NCBI RefSeq assembly: GCF_014650435.1
Contig: NZ_BMUY01000014.1
Location: 1 to 64,000, forward strand
From: Streptomyces tendae
Lineage (GTDB): Bacteria > Actinomycetota > Actinomycetes > Streptomycetales > Streptomycetaceae
Reading direction: 5' to 3'
Length of the DNA stretch: 64,000 nucleotides
Part shown: positions 50,222-59,135 of the stretch, in pieces
Position numbering within the stretch: position 1 is the first letter of the stretch
Layout: each line of letters opens with the position of its first letter
Position numbers and translations under genes: made by a program
The notes under the pieces: generated by a model
Databases searched by the model: none
Told to the model about the DNA's origin: nothing
What the model saw: the letters and a program-made list of their open reading frames with translations, nothing else

Positions 50222-52200
50222 GACGCCGGCTCCGGGTCCAGCAGTACGGCGACGCCGTAGCGGCCCAGGGTGACGCGGTCGGTGACGACGGCGTCGGTCA
50301 GCAGCTCGCGGTGGGTGCCGGGGACGTCCACGGTGACCGCGTCGCGGCCGTGGTGGAGCAGGAACAGCAGGTCGCCCCGGCGTACCGCCTCGACGTCGGC
50401 GGGGAGGGCGTCGAGCACCGGGTGGGCGCCCGCGTCGGCGGCGACGCGGGCGAGGAGGTCGCGCAGCGCGTCCGGCTCGGGGAGGGTCGAGAGGTACCAG
50501 GCGCTGCCCTTGCGCAGGACGGCCGGGAGCCCGTCCAGCTCGCCGCCCCGGTAGGGGATCGTTTCGGACGCGGTGCCGTCGGGTTCGATCTCCTCCGACC
50601 AGAGGGTGCCACGGAAGCCGTCGCAGTCGGCTCTCTCGTCGGCGTCCAGGGGCCACCACTCGTGCAGGGTGCGGATGCCGAACAGCTCGCGCAGCCGGGC
50701 GTCCATGCCGCCGGGCCTGATCCGGTCGTCCATGTCGGCGACGCCGGTGAGGAAGCCGCAGACCAGCGTGCCGCCGCCGCGGACGTGGGCCAGGAGGTTG
50801 TCGACCGCCGCGTCGGTGAGCGCGTAGAGCTGCGGGACGACGACGACCTTGTACGGGGCGAGGTCGTCCTCCGGGTGGGCGAAGTCGGTGGTGAGCCCGC
50901 CCCGCCACAGCGCGCGGTGCCAGGCGCGCAGGACGTCCGCGTGGTCGACGCGGGCGGAGGGGCGGGCCTCCTGGTCGGCGGCCCACCAGGCGTGCCAGTC
51001 GTGCAGGACGGCGATGTCGGCGCCGACCGTGCGCCCGGCCACGTGCGGGCCCAGTCGCGCGAGGTCGGCGCCGAGCCGGACGACCTCCTGGTGGGTGCGC
51101 CCGTACTCACCCGCGTGGCCGACCATCCCGGAGTGGAACTTCTCGGCGCCCTGGCGTGACTGGCGCCACTGGAAGTAGCAGACGGCGTCGGCGCCGCGGG
51201 CCACCGCCTGGAGCGACCAGAGCCGGTTGAGGCCGCGCGGCTTGGGGTGGTTCACGCCGCGCCAGTTGACGGCTCCGGCCGCCTGTTCCATGAGCATCCA
51301 CGGGCCGCGTGCCTGGGAGCGGGTCATGTCCTGGACCAGGGCGCCTTCCTGGGCCCCGAAGGGGTCGCGCGGGTCGGGGTAGAGGTCGACGGAGACGACG
51401 TCCTCCTCCTCGGCCCAGCGCCAGGCGTCCTGCCCCGACCACAGCGGCATGAAGTTGGTGGTGACCGGGATGTGCGGGGTGTGGCGGCGGACGATGTCGC
51501 GCTCGGCGGTGTAGCACTCCAGGAGCATGTCGGAGGTGAAGCGCCGGAAGTCCAGCACCTGGCTGGGGTTCCTCAGGTAGTGGGCGTGGCGGGGCGGGGC
51601 GACCTCGGCCCAGTCGCCGTAGCCCTGGCTCCAGAAGGCGGTGCCCCAGGCGGTGTTGAGGGCGTCGAGGGTGCCGTAGCGGTCCTGGAGCCAGCGGCGG
51701 AAGCGGGCGGCGGCCTCGTCGCCGTGGTCGTAGGTGCAGTACTCGTTGTTGATGTGCCACAGGGTGAGCGCGGGGTGGGTCGCGTACCGCGCGGCCAGGG
51801 CCTCGGTGATCGCGGCGGCATGTCGGCGGTAGACGGTGCTGGAGTGCGAGAAGTGCTGTCGGCCGCCCCACCACTCGGTGCGGCCGTCCGCGTCGCGGGG
51901 CAGGGTGTCGGGGTGGAGGTGGCCGAGCCAGGGCGGCGGCGAGGCGGTGGGGGTGGCGAGGACGACGCCGATGCCGGCCTCGTGCAGCAGGTCCATGAGC
52001 CGGTCCAGCCAGGCGAAGTCGTGGACGCCGGGGCGTGGTTCGAGCTTGGACCAGGAGAAGACGCCGAGGGTGACGGAGTTGACGCCGGCGGCCTTCATCA
52101 GGCGTATGTCCTCGGGCCAGGTCTCCTCGGGCCACTGCTCGGGGTTGTAGTCGCCGCCGTAGAGGATGCGCCGGCCGGTGACGTCGGCGAGGTTCGGCAT
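50218..52200 (-). CDS. GH42 beta-galactosidase
   Basis: A 660-aa intracellular GH42 enzyme. The TIM barrel starts ILYGGDYNPEQWPEETW, the acid/base glutamate is E153 in WHINNEYC, and the nucleophile is E305 in WMLMEQ; trimerisation and C-terminal domains follow. It removes terminal beta-galactose from oligosaccharides. It starts one base overlapping the permease stop (TGATG) and overlaps GH95 by 4 bases. Confidence 0.95.
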   Translation of the reverse strand: MPNLADVTGRRILYGGDYNPEQWPEETWPEDIRLMKAAGVNSVTLGVFSWSKLEPRPGVHDFAWLDRLMDLLHEAGIGVVLATPTASPPPWLGHLHPDTLPRDADGRTEWWGGRQHFSHSSTVYRRHAAAITEALAARYATHPALTLWHINNEYCTYDHGDEAAARFRRWLQDRYGTLDALNTAWGTAFWSQGYGDWAEVAPPRHAHYLRNPSQVLDFRRFTSDMLLECYTAERDIVRRHTPHIPVTTNFMPLWSGQDAWRWAEEEDVVSVDLYPDPRDPFGAQEGALVQDMTRSQARGPWMLMEQAAGAVNWRGVNHPKPRGLNRLWSLQAVARGADAVCYFQWRQSRQGAEKFHSGMVGHAGEYGRTHQEVVRLGADLARLGPHVAGRTVGADIAVLHDWHAWWAADQEARPSARVDHADVLRAWHRALWRGGLTTDFAHPEDDLAPYKVVVVPQLYALTDAAVDNLLAHVRGGGTLVCGFLTGVADMDDRIRPGGMDARLRELFGIRTLHEWWPLDADERADCDGFRGTLWSEEIEPDGTASETIPYRGGELDGLPAVLRKGSAWYLSTLPEPDALRDLLARVAADAGAHPVLDALPADVEAVRRGDLLFLLHHGRDAVTVDVPGTHRELLTDAVVTDRVTLGRYGVAVLLDPEPAS

Positions 52201-53171
52201 CAGCCCTTCACCGCCCCGGTGAGCATGCCCTTCTTGAAGTGGCGCTGGACGAAGGGCGACAGCACGGCGACCGGCAGCAGGGCCATGACCATCACGGCCA
52301 TCTGGACGGCCAGCCCGGACAGTTCACCGGTCTTGATCGCCTGGCCGAGGCCGACCGGTGCCTCCTGCTTCTGCACCAGCTGGATCATGACGTTCTGCAG
52401 GGGCAGCATGTCCTGGTCGTTCAGGTAGAGGGAGGCGTTGAACCAGGCGCTCCAGTAGCCGACGGCGTAGAAGAGGGTGATGACCGCGACGACCGCGTGG
52501 GACAGCGGCAGGACGATCTGCCACAGGATGCGCAGGTCCCCGGCGCCGTCGATGCGGGCGCTGTCGATCAGCTCCTGGGAGATGCCCATGAAGAAGCCGC
52601 GCAGCACCAGGATGTTGAAGACGCTGATCGCGCTCGGCAGGATCAGCGCGAGGTAGCTGTCGGTCAGGCCCAGGGACTGCACCAGCAGGTAGGTGGGGAT
52701 GAGACCGGCGCTGAAGAACATGGTGGCGAGCAGCACCATGAGGATCCAGCGGTGGCCCAGCGAGCCGCTGCGGGAGAGCCCGTAGGCGCACAGTACGGAC
52801 ACGGCCATGGAGAACAGGGTGCCGACGAGCGTGATGCCGATGCTGACGAGGGCGGCGCGGGTGACCTGGCCGCCGCTGAGCAGCTCCTGGTAGGCGACGA
52901 AGGTGATGTCCTTGGGGATCATCACCAGTCCGCCGGCCTCGTCGATGGACCTGCGGCTGGACAGGCTGGTGACGACGACGATCCACAGCGGGAACAGGAT
53001 GCCCAGGCAGGCCAGGAGCAGCACGAGCCCCTTGCCGGCGAGTCCGGCCCGGCTGGGCTTCTCCTCCCACACGGGGCGGGGCGGGGCGGCCCACGGGCGG
53101 GGCCGCGGCGCGGGCGGACCGCTCGCGCCGGTCGCTTCTCGTCGGGCCGTCGCTTCGGGTACGGCGGTCAC
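52200..53171 (-). CDS. Sugar ABC transporter permease (LplC/YtcP type)
   Basis: A 323-aa permease with six membrane segments after a Pro/Ala/Arg-rich N-terminal tail of about 45 residues. The EAA loop is SARIDGAGDLRILWQIVLPLS, and LIPTYLLVQSLGLTDSYLALILP is typical of the LplC group. The GTG at 53171 overlaps the upstream permease stop (GTGA). Confidence 0.92.
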   Translation of the reverse strand: MTAVPEATARREATGASGPPAPRPRPWAAPPRPVWEEKPSRAGLAGKGLVLLLACLGILFPLWIVVVTSLSSRRSIDEAGGLVMIPKDITFVAYQELLSGGQVTRAALVSIGITLVGTLFSMAVSVLCAYGLSRSGSLGHRWILMVLLATMFFSAGLIPTYLLVQSLGLTDSYLALILPSAISVFNILVLRGFFMGISQELIDSARIDGAGDLRILWQIVLPLSHAVVAVITLFYAVGYWSAWFNASLYLNDQDMLPLQNVMIQLVQKQEAPVGLGQAIKTGELSGLAVQMAVMVMALLPVAVLSPFVQRHFKKGMLTGAVKG

Positions 53172-54205
53172 TTCTTGTACACCCCCTGCTCGCCCATGAG
53201 GTGGGCCACCTTGTTGGCCACCAGCACCAGGCCGAGGCTGATGACGCCCTTGACGAGCCCCGCGGCGGCCGCGTAGCCGAAGTCCTGGTTGCGCACGCCG
53301 TTCCACCACACGAAGGTGTCGAGGACCTCGGCGGCGCCGGGACCCACGGCGTCGCGTTGCAGCAGGATCTGTTCGAAGCCCACCGTCAGGGCGTCGCCGA
53401 CGCGCAGCACCAGCAGCAGGGCGATCACCGGGCGCAGTGCGGGCAGCGTGACGTGCCACATGCGGCGCCAGCGGTTCGCGCCGTCCATCGCGGCGGCCTC
53501 GTACAGGTCGGGACTGACCGAGGCGAGGGCGGCGAGGAAGACGATGATCCCCCAGCCGGCGTCCTTCCACACGCTCTGCGCGGTGACCAGGAACTTGAAG
53601 GTGTCCGGGTCGGTCATGACGCTCAGCCCGTCGTACCCGTGGTCGCGCAGCAGCTGGGAGAGCAGCCCCGCGCCGCCGAGCAGTTGCTGGAAGACGGCGA
53701 TGACCAGCACCCAGGAGAAGAAGTGCGGCAGGTAGAGGATGGCCTGCGAGATCGCCCGCACCCGGGGCCTGACCACGCTGTTGATGAGCAGCGCGAGGGC
53801 GATGGGGATCGGGAAGTACAGCAGGAGCTGGAGCACGAAGAGCACGAGGGTGTTGCGCACCGAGTTCCAGAAGGCGGAGTCCTCGAAGATCCGCTGGAAG
53901 TTCTCCAGGCCCACCCAGGGGCTGTGCAGGATGGAGACGACCCCGTTGTCGGAGAGGTAGGGGTCGTACTCCTGGAAGGCGACGACGTTGCCGAGGATCG
54001 GCACGTAGTTGAAGAGCAGCACCAGCAGCACGGCCGGCAGTGTCATCAGCAGCAGGACGCGGTCGCGGCGGAACCGCAGCCGCAGGCTCAGCTTTCCCGG
54101 CCGCCGTCTTCCCCCGCGGGGGCCGGTGGCGTCGCCGGACGCCACCGGGGTCTTCTTGGTCGCATCGGCCTCGGCCCTGGTCCGAGGCACCGTGCTGTGG
54201 GACAC
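53168..54205 (-). CDS. Sugar ABC transporter permease (LplB type)
   Basis: A 345-aa permease with a basic N-terminal tail and six membrane segments. The EAA loop is YEAAAMDGANRWRRMWHVTLPAL; FNYVPILGNVVAFQEYDPY and ILYLPHFFSWVLV mark the LplB group, which imports oligosaccharides. It follows the binding-protein gene by 27 bases. Confidence 0.93.
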   Translation of the reverse strand: MSHSTVPRTRAEADATKKTPVASGDATGPRGGRRRPGKLSLRLRFRRDRVLLLMTLPAVLLVLLFNYVPILGNVVAFQEYDPYLSDNGVVSILHSPWVGLENFQRIFEDSAFWNSVRNTLVLFVLQLLLYFPIPIALALLINSVVRPRVRAISQAILYLPHFFSWVLVIAVFQQLLGGAGLLSQLLRDHGYDGLSVMTDPDTFKFLVTAQSVWKDAGWGIIVFLAALASVSPDLYEAAAMDGANRWRRMWHVTLPALRPVIALLLVLRVGDALTVGFEQILLQRDAVGPGAAEVLDTFVWWNGVRNQDFGYAAAAGLVKGVISLGLVLVANKVAHLMGEQGVYKK

Positions 54206-54232
54206 GGTGGTTCTCCTTGCCTCGGTACCTGG

Positions 54233-55918
54233 TCAGCCGGCCGCCGGACCGTTCTCGTCGAGGATCTTCTGGTACCAGTCGCGCAGCTTGTCCCCGCCCT
54301 TGCTCTTCCAGTCGGAGACGGCCTGCTGCATGTCGCCGATCTTCTTGCGGCCGCGGACGATGTCGTCCTCCAACTGCTCGAAGTCGTTGGAGAGGTTGGT
54401 GTAGCGGGCGGGCTCGACGATCTGCATGCCGTAGAACGTGGGCTTCTTGGTGACGGCGCCCGTCCGCTGCTGCCACTCGACCTGCCCCTTGGCGACCTCG
54501 GGAAAGTCGGGGTGGGCGATGGTCGCCGCGGGGCTCGCCACCATCACGTAGGCGTTCATCACGTCGATGTTGCCCTGGTCGGTCTTGGTGGGCACGCCGT
54601 CCTTGACGGTGTAGTGGGTGCCCTCGACGCCGTAGTTGGTGGCCATGTACTCCTTGGTCCCGTACGGCGCCGCGGTGACGTTGGCGAGGGCCAGCACGTC
54701 GCGGATCACGGACTTGGACGCCTTCTTGTTGACGAAGGCGAAGATGCTGGCCGGGTTCTGCGCCCACAGCGTGGGTGCACCGCCGTCGTGCCCGAAGAAG
54801 TCCATGCCCCAGATCTTGAACTCGGGGTTCTGGGTGGCCTGTTCCGCGGTGCGGCTCCACCACTGGGAGATGTCCTGGTTGTAGACGAGGAACTCGCCGG
54901 CGGCGAACTTGGGCCCGGGGTCGGCGGCGTTGGACTTGCCGAGCTTGGCGTCGGGGTGCACGACCCCGGCGGCGAACAGCTTGCGCGTCCACTCCAGCGC
55001 CTCGAGGTACTCGTCCGTCTCGGCGCGGTAGACCAGCTTGCCGTCGACCTGGTTCCAGCCGAGCGACTTCTCGTTGCCGGAGAGCACACCGAAGGCGTTG
55101 AAGGCGGTCCACTTCATGTCCAGGCAGGCCCAGCGCTTGGCCCTGGCGTTGGTGGCGTCCTTGGCCAGCGCCATGAACTCGTCGCAGGAGCGCGGGACTT
55201 CGTAGCCCTCCTTCTCGAAGATGTCCTGCCGGTACAGCGGCACGATGCCGGACACGTACGAGGAGGGCATCGGCAGGCCGAGCAGCTTGCCGCCGAAGAT
55301 GGACCGCCGCCAGGCGTCGGTGGGGATCGCGGCGAGGTTCGGGTACTCCTTGACCGCGTCGCCGGACAGGTAGGGGCCGAGGTCGGCGAACTTGCCGATG
55401 ATGGCGCTGGGTATCTTGCCGGTCATGTTCCAGCCGGGCACGACCACCACGTCCGGCACCTCGCTGGAGGCGAGCACCGCGCCGAGCTTCTGGTCGTAGG
55501 TGTTGCCGTCCTGGTTCTGCCAGACCACGTCGACACCGACGAGGTCGTTCATCGCCTTGTAGTAGGCGTTGTCCTCCTTGGGCGGGGACCCCCAGAACGG
55601 CGACATGATCGTGACCTCGCCGCCCTTGCCGAGCTTCTTGGGCACCGAGGTCTTCAGGTCCGCGAGGTCGAGCTTGCTCGTGAAGCCGACCGCGGAGCCG
55701 TTCTTGCTCGGGATGTCGGGCGTGACCACGCTCGCCGCCACGTACGCCGGCAGCAGCTTCTGGGCGTCCTTGCCCGACGTGGTGCCGTCGCGCGAACCTC
55801 CGTCGGATCCGCCGCAGGCGGAGAGCAGCGGCACCCCTCCCGCCACCGCCGCGGTGGCGACCGCGGTGGAGGCGAGGAAACTTCTCCGGCTGGGACCGGA
55901 GGCGGCGTTCGGCGTCAT
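54233..55918 (-). CDS. Tat-exported sugar-binding lipoprotein of the ABC importer
   Basis: A 561-aa solute-binding lipoprotein of the LplA type. The signal has the twin-arginine motif SRRSFLAS (10-17) and a lipobox LLSAC (C35), so it is probably folded before export by Tat and then lipidated. The mature domain has a family 1 fold. The ATG at 55918 is preferred (MTPNAAS); a start 30 bases upstream would lengthen the n-region. First gene of the six-gene operon, behind operator O3. No ATPase gene is in the operon. Confidence 0.92.
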   Translation of the reverse strand: MTPNAASGPSRRSFLASTAVATAAVAGGVPLLSACGGSDGGSRDGTTSGKDAQKLLPAYVAASVVTPDIPSKNGSAVGFTSKLDLADLKTSVPKKLGKGGEVTIMSPFWGSPPKEDNAYYKAMNDLVGVDVVWQNQDGNTYDQKLGAVLASSEVPDVVVVPGWNMTGKIPSAIIGKFADLGPYLSGDAVKEYPNLAAIPTDAWRRSIFGGKLLGLPMPSSYVSGIVPLYRQDIFEKEGYEVPRSCDEFMALAKDATNARAKRWACLDMKWTAFNAFGVLSGNEKSLGWNQVDGKLVYRAETDEYLEALEWTRKLFAAGVVHPDAKLGKSNAADPGPKFAAGEFLVYNQDISQWWSRTAEQATQNPEFKIWGMDFFGHDGGAPTLWAQNPASIFAFVNKKASKSVIRDVLALANVTAAPYGTKEYMATNYGVEGTHYTVKDGVPTKTDQGNIDVMNAYVMVASPAATIAHPDFPEVAKGQVEWQQRTGAVTKKPTFYGMQIVEPARYTNLSNDFEQLEDDIVRGRKKIGDMQQAVSDWKSKGGDKLRDWYQKILDENGPAAG

Positions 55919-56018
55919 GTGCGTCAACCCTTCGTGCCTTCGTGGCACACCGAAACACCCGACGGTGGCCGTCGGCTGCGGTGTCGTGAGGGAACTGAAC
56001 TCGGTTGTGTCGAAGCCC

Positions 56019-56036
56019 TGTCGAAGCGCTTCGATG
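56019..56036. promoter_or_regulatory. LacI-type operator O3
   Basis: TGTCGAAGCGCTTCGATG has a perfect 14-bp core TCGAAGCGCTTCGA and sits about 100 bases before the sugar-binding lipoprotein start. An additional half-site TGTCGAAG lies at 56008-56015. Confidence 0.88.
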
Positions 56037-56090
56037 TTGCAGCGAGGTTAAGTTAACCCCCCGGGGCACACAAGGGTCGTTCCCAAGATT

Positions 56091-56112
56091 GGTGGGTGTC
56101 TTGACACCCACC
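56091..56112. promoter_or_regulatory. 22-bp inverted repeat with TTGACA
   Basis: GGTGGGTGTC (56091-56100) and GACACCCACC (56103-56112) are perfect inverted repeats with a TT spacer. TTGACA (56101-56106) within it could be the -35 of the GH3 gene; the -10 would fall near GAGCAT (56125-56130), overlapping operator O4. It may be a second regulator site or a promoter element. Confidence 0.5.
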
Positions 56113-56127
56113 CGGGGCTGCACGGAG

Positions 56128-56145
56128 CATCGAAGCGCTTCGACG
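56128..56145. promoter_or_regulatory. LacI-type operator O4
   Basis: CATCGAAGCGCTTCGACG has the same 14-bp core TCGAAGCGCTTCGA as O3. It lies 32 bases before the GH3 start codon, where binding would block transcription. Confidence 0.88.
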
Positions 56146-56177
56146 TCCTGCCCGCACCATTGCAAGGGGACCCCCAG

Positions 56178-59021
56178 GTGACCGCACCCACGCCGCCGTT
56201 CCGTGATCCGCGACTGCCGTTCGCGAAGCGCGTCGACGACCTGCTGTCGCGGCTCACGCTCGACGAGAAGACCGCCTTCCTGCACCAGTTCGCGCCCGCG
56301 GTCGAGCGGCTCGGCATCGCCGCCTTCCGCACCGGCCAGGAGGCCCTGCACGGCGTGGCCTGGATGGGTCCGGCGACCGTGTTCCCGCAGGCCGTGGGGC
56401 TCGGCGCGACCTGGAACGAGGAGCTGGTGCGGCGGGTCGGCGAGGCGGTGTCCAAGGAGGCCCGGGCGATGCGCGCCCGCGACGAGCGCGTCGGCCTCAA
56501 CGTCTGGTCGCCGACCGTGAACCTGCTGCGCCACCCGCTGTGGGGCCGCAACGAGGAGGGCTACTCCGAGGACCCGAGGCTCACCTCGGCCGTCGCCACC
56601 GCCTACACCCGGGGCCTGCGCGGCGACCACCCGACGTACTGGCGCACCGCGCCCGTCCTCAAGCACTGGCTCGCCCACAACAACGAGACCGACCGGGACA
56701 CCTCCTCGTCCTCCGTCCGCCCGCGCGTCCTGCACGAGTACGACCTGCGGGCCTTCCGGGAGACGGTCGAGGCGGGCGCGGTGGCCGGGGTGATGCCGGC
56801 CTACAACCTGGTCAACGGCCGCCCCAACCACCTCTCCCCGTACCTCGGGCGGCACCTGCGCGCCTGGACGGAGGACGACCTCCTGGTCTGCTCGGACGCG
56901 GGGGCGCCCTCCAACCTGGTCGACTCGGAGCACTACTTCGACAGCCACGAGGAAGCGACCGCCGCCGCGCTGCGGGCCGGGGTGGACAGCTTCACCGATC
57001 ACGGCACCGACTCCTCGCACATCCTCGAGCGCCTGCGGGGCGCCCTGGAACAGGGCCTGTTGACGGAGGCGGACGTGGACGCGGCGGTGCGCCGTCAGCT
57101 GTCGGTCCGCTTCCGGCTCGGCGAGTTCGACCCGGAGCACGACCCGTACGCGGGCGTCGACGCCTTCGACACGCCGGAACACCGGGCGCTCGCGCGGGAG
57201 GCGGCCGAGCAGGCGGTGGTCCTGCTCAAGAACGACGGCGTCCTGCCGCTGGCCACCGACACCCGCGTCGCCGTCGTCGGACTGCTCGCCGACGAGTGCA
57301 AGCTCGACTGGTACAGCGGCACGCTCATCCACCGCTCGACTCCTCTGGAGGGCCTGTACGAGCGCTTCGGCGCCGACCGCGTGAGCTTCGCCGAGGGCGT
57401 GGATCGGGTCCGGCTGCGCACGGCCGACGGCGCCTTCCTGCACGTCCTCCCGTCGGACGGCTCCCCCGCCGAGGCGCACGGCACGGAGGGCGCCCTCGAC
57501 CCGGCCCTGCTGGCCGGCCGCACCGACCTGCCGCCCCTGACCACCGACGCCGTCGGCACCGAACTGGCGCTCGTCGACTGGGGCGAGGGCGTGCTCACCC
57601 TGCGCGCGCCCGACGGCCGGTACCTGTCCGTGGCCGAGGACGGCTTCGTGCGCGCCTCCGCCGACCAGCCCGGGGGCTGGATCGTGCAGGAGTCCTTCCG
57701 GCTGGAGCCCCATGACGACGGTCACCTCCTGAGGCACGTGGGAACGGGTCGTCCCGTCCAGGTCGCCGCCGACGGCGTGAAGGTTGCCGCTCCGGACGCC
57801 GGGGACACGGAGGCCGAGGTCTTCGAACTGGTCGTCGCCGAGCGCGGCGGGGACGCGGTGGCACGGGTGGCGGCAGGGGCGGACGTGGTCGTCGTGGTCG
57901 CGGGCAACGACCCGCACATCAACGGCCGGGAGACCGAGGACCGTACGACGCTGCGGCTGCCCGCCCACCAGGAACGGCTGCTGCGCGCGGCCCGCGCCGC
58001 CAACCCGGCGACCGTGCTGGCGCTGGTGTCCGCCTACCCGTACGCGGTCGATGCCGAGACGCTCCCGGCGGTGCTGTGGACCGCGCACGGCGGGCAGGCG
58101 GCCGGCACCGCGCTGGCCCGGGTCCTCGCCGGGGACGTCTCCCCCGCGGGCCGGCTCCCGCAGACCTGGTACGCGGACGACGCCGACCTGCCCGACCTGC
58201 TCGACTACGACGTGATCGGCGGCCGCCAGACCTACCTGTACTTCGAGGGGACGCCGCTGTTCCCGTTCGGGCACGGCCTGTCCTACGCGTCGTTCGGGTA
58301 CGGGGACCTCACGGCTCAGGTGCGGGACGGAGCGGTGGCCGTGTCCTTCACGGTCACCAACACCGGGGAGGTGACCGCCGACGAGGTGGCCCAGCTCTAC
58401 GTCCGCGCCGAGACCCCGTCGGTCCCGCGCCCGCGCCGCGAGCTGGTGGCCCACCGGCGGCTCACCCTGGCCCCGGGGGCGTCGGACCGGGTCTCCTTCG
58501 AGGTCCCGCTGTCCGCCTTCGCGTTCTGGGACGTCGCGCACGACCGGTGGCGGCTGGAGCCAGGGCCGTACGCCCTGCTGGTGGGTGCCTCCAGCGAGGA
58601 CGTGCGCCTGTCGACGACCGTCACGCTCGACGGCGAGCCCGCCGTGCCGCGCCCGGTCGGCGCACGGGGCGTGGAGGCGGCCGACTTCGACGAGCAGAGC
58701 GGCACGGAGATCGTCGACCGGACGAAGGTCGTGGGCGACGCGGTCACGGCGGTCGCCGGACGGACGGGCGAACTGCTCTACCGCGACTGCGACTTCGGTA
58801 CCGGGGTGACCGGGGTGACCGTGTCGGTCGCGGGGGCGGGCTCGGTCGAGGTCGCGCTGGACGGGGGCGCGTGGACGGCGCCGCTGTCGCCGGACGCGCC
58901 GACCGCGGGACCGTACGACTACGTGGACCTGGGCGCCGCCTTCACCGCCGCAGGCGTCCACGATCTCCGCATCAGGCTGCGCGGCTCTCTGCGGCTCGCG
59001 CACGTCGGCTTCTCCGGTTGA
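56178..59021 (+). CDS. GH3 beta-glycosidase with beta-trefoil-like insert and C-terminal CBM6-like domain
   Basis: A 947-aa intracellular GH3 enzyme. The N-terminal barrel ends with the nucleophile D240 in VCSDAGAPSN. The second domain has NGRETEDRTTLRLP, the probable acid/base region. A beta-trefoil/fascin-like insert (about 410-555: TADGAFLHVLP, APDGRYLSVAEDG, SFRLEPHDDGHLLRHVG) interrupts it, followed by a fibronectin-III-like domain and a CBM6-like end. GH3 members release glucose or xylose from oligosaccharides. The GTG at 56178 has AAGGGGA eight bases upstream; an in-frame TTG at 56160 is less likely. Divergent from the ABC operon behind O4. Confidence 0.9.
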   Translation: MTAPTPPFRDPRLPFAKRVDDLLSRLTLDEKTAFLHQFAPAVERLGIAAFRTGQEALHGVAWMGPATVFPQAVGLGATWNEELVRRVGEAVSKEARAMRARDERVGLNVWSPTVNLLRHPLWGRNEEGYSEDPRLTSAVATAYTRGLRGDHPTYWRTAPVLKHWLAHNNETDRDTSSSSVRPRVLHEYDLRAFRETVEAGAVAGVMPAYNLVNGRPNHLSPYLGRHLRAWTEDDLLVCSDAGAPSNLVDSEHYFDSHEEATAAALRAGVDSFTDHGTDSSHILERLRGALEQGLLTEADVDAAVRRQLSVRFRLGEFDPEHDPYAGVDAFDTPEHRALAREAAEQAVVLLKNDGVLPLATDTRVAVVGLLADECKLDWYSGTLIHRSTPLEGLYERFGADRVSFAEGVDRVRLRTADGAFLHVLPSDGSPAEAHGTEGALDPALLAGRTDLPPLTTDAVGTELALVDWGEGVLTLRAPDGRYLSVAEDGFVRASADQPGGWIVQESFRLEPHDDGHLLRHVGTGRPVQVAADGVKVAAPDAGDTEAEVFELVVAERGGDAVARVAAGADVVVVVAGNDPHINGRETEDRTTLRLPAHQERLLRAARAANPATVLALVSAYPYAVDAETLPAVLWTAHGGQAAGTALARVLAGDVSPAGRLPQTWYADDADLPDLLDYDVIGGRQTYLYFEGTPLFPFGHGLSYASFGYGDLTAQVRDGAVAVSFTVTNTGEVTADEVAQLYVRAETPSVPRPRRELVAHRRLTLAPGASDRVSFEVPLSAFAFWDVAHDRWRLEPGPYALLVGASSEDVRLSTTVTLDGEPAVPRPVGARGVEAADFDEQSGTEIVDRTKVVGDAVTAVAGRTGELLYRDCDFGTGVTGVTVSVAGAGSVEVALDGGAWTAPLSPDAPTAGPYDYVDLGAAFTAAGVHDLRIRLRGSLRLAHVGFSG

Positions 59022-59049
59022 GGGTCCGGAGGAGTCCGGCACGGGGGCG

Positions 59050-59083
59050 GGGCCCGGCACCGGTGACTACCGGTACCGGGCCC
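59050..59083. terminator. Terminator after the GH3 gene
   Basis: A 15-bp inverted repeat with one mismatch (59050-59064 with 59069-59083) and a GACT loop, 28 bases past the GH3 stop and before the convergent LQR-motif gene. Confidence 0.8.
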
Positions 59084-59111
59084 CCGACTCGCCGCCCGGA
59101 CCGGTTGCGGA

Positions 59112-59135
59112 TTCCGGTTCCGGTTCCGGTTCCGG
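59112..59135. repeat. Short 6-base repeat (TTCCGG)n
   Basis: Four tandem TTCCGG units lie immediately downstream of the LQR-motif gene, whose stop codon begins at 59138 on the minus strand. It is a simple-sequence tract of unknown role. Confidence 0.7.

Noticed and set aside
52200..59060. A 2286-codon minus-strand open frame
   Set aside because: Only its last 323 codons are a real permease. The rest is a shadow of the lipoprotein, permease and GH3 genes in high-GC DNA.
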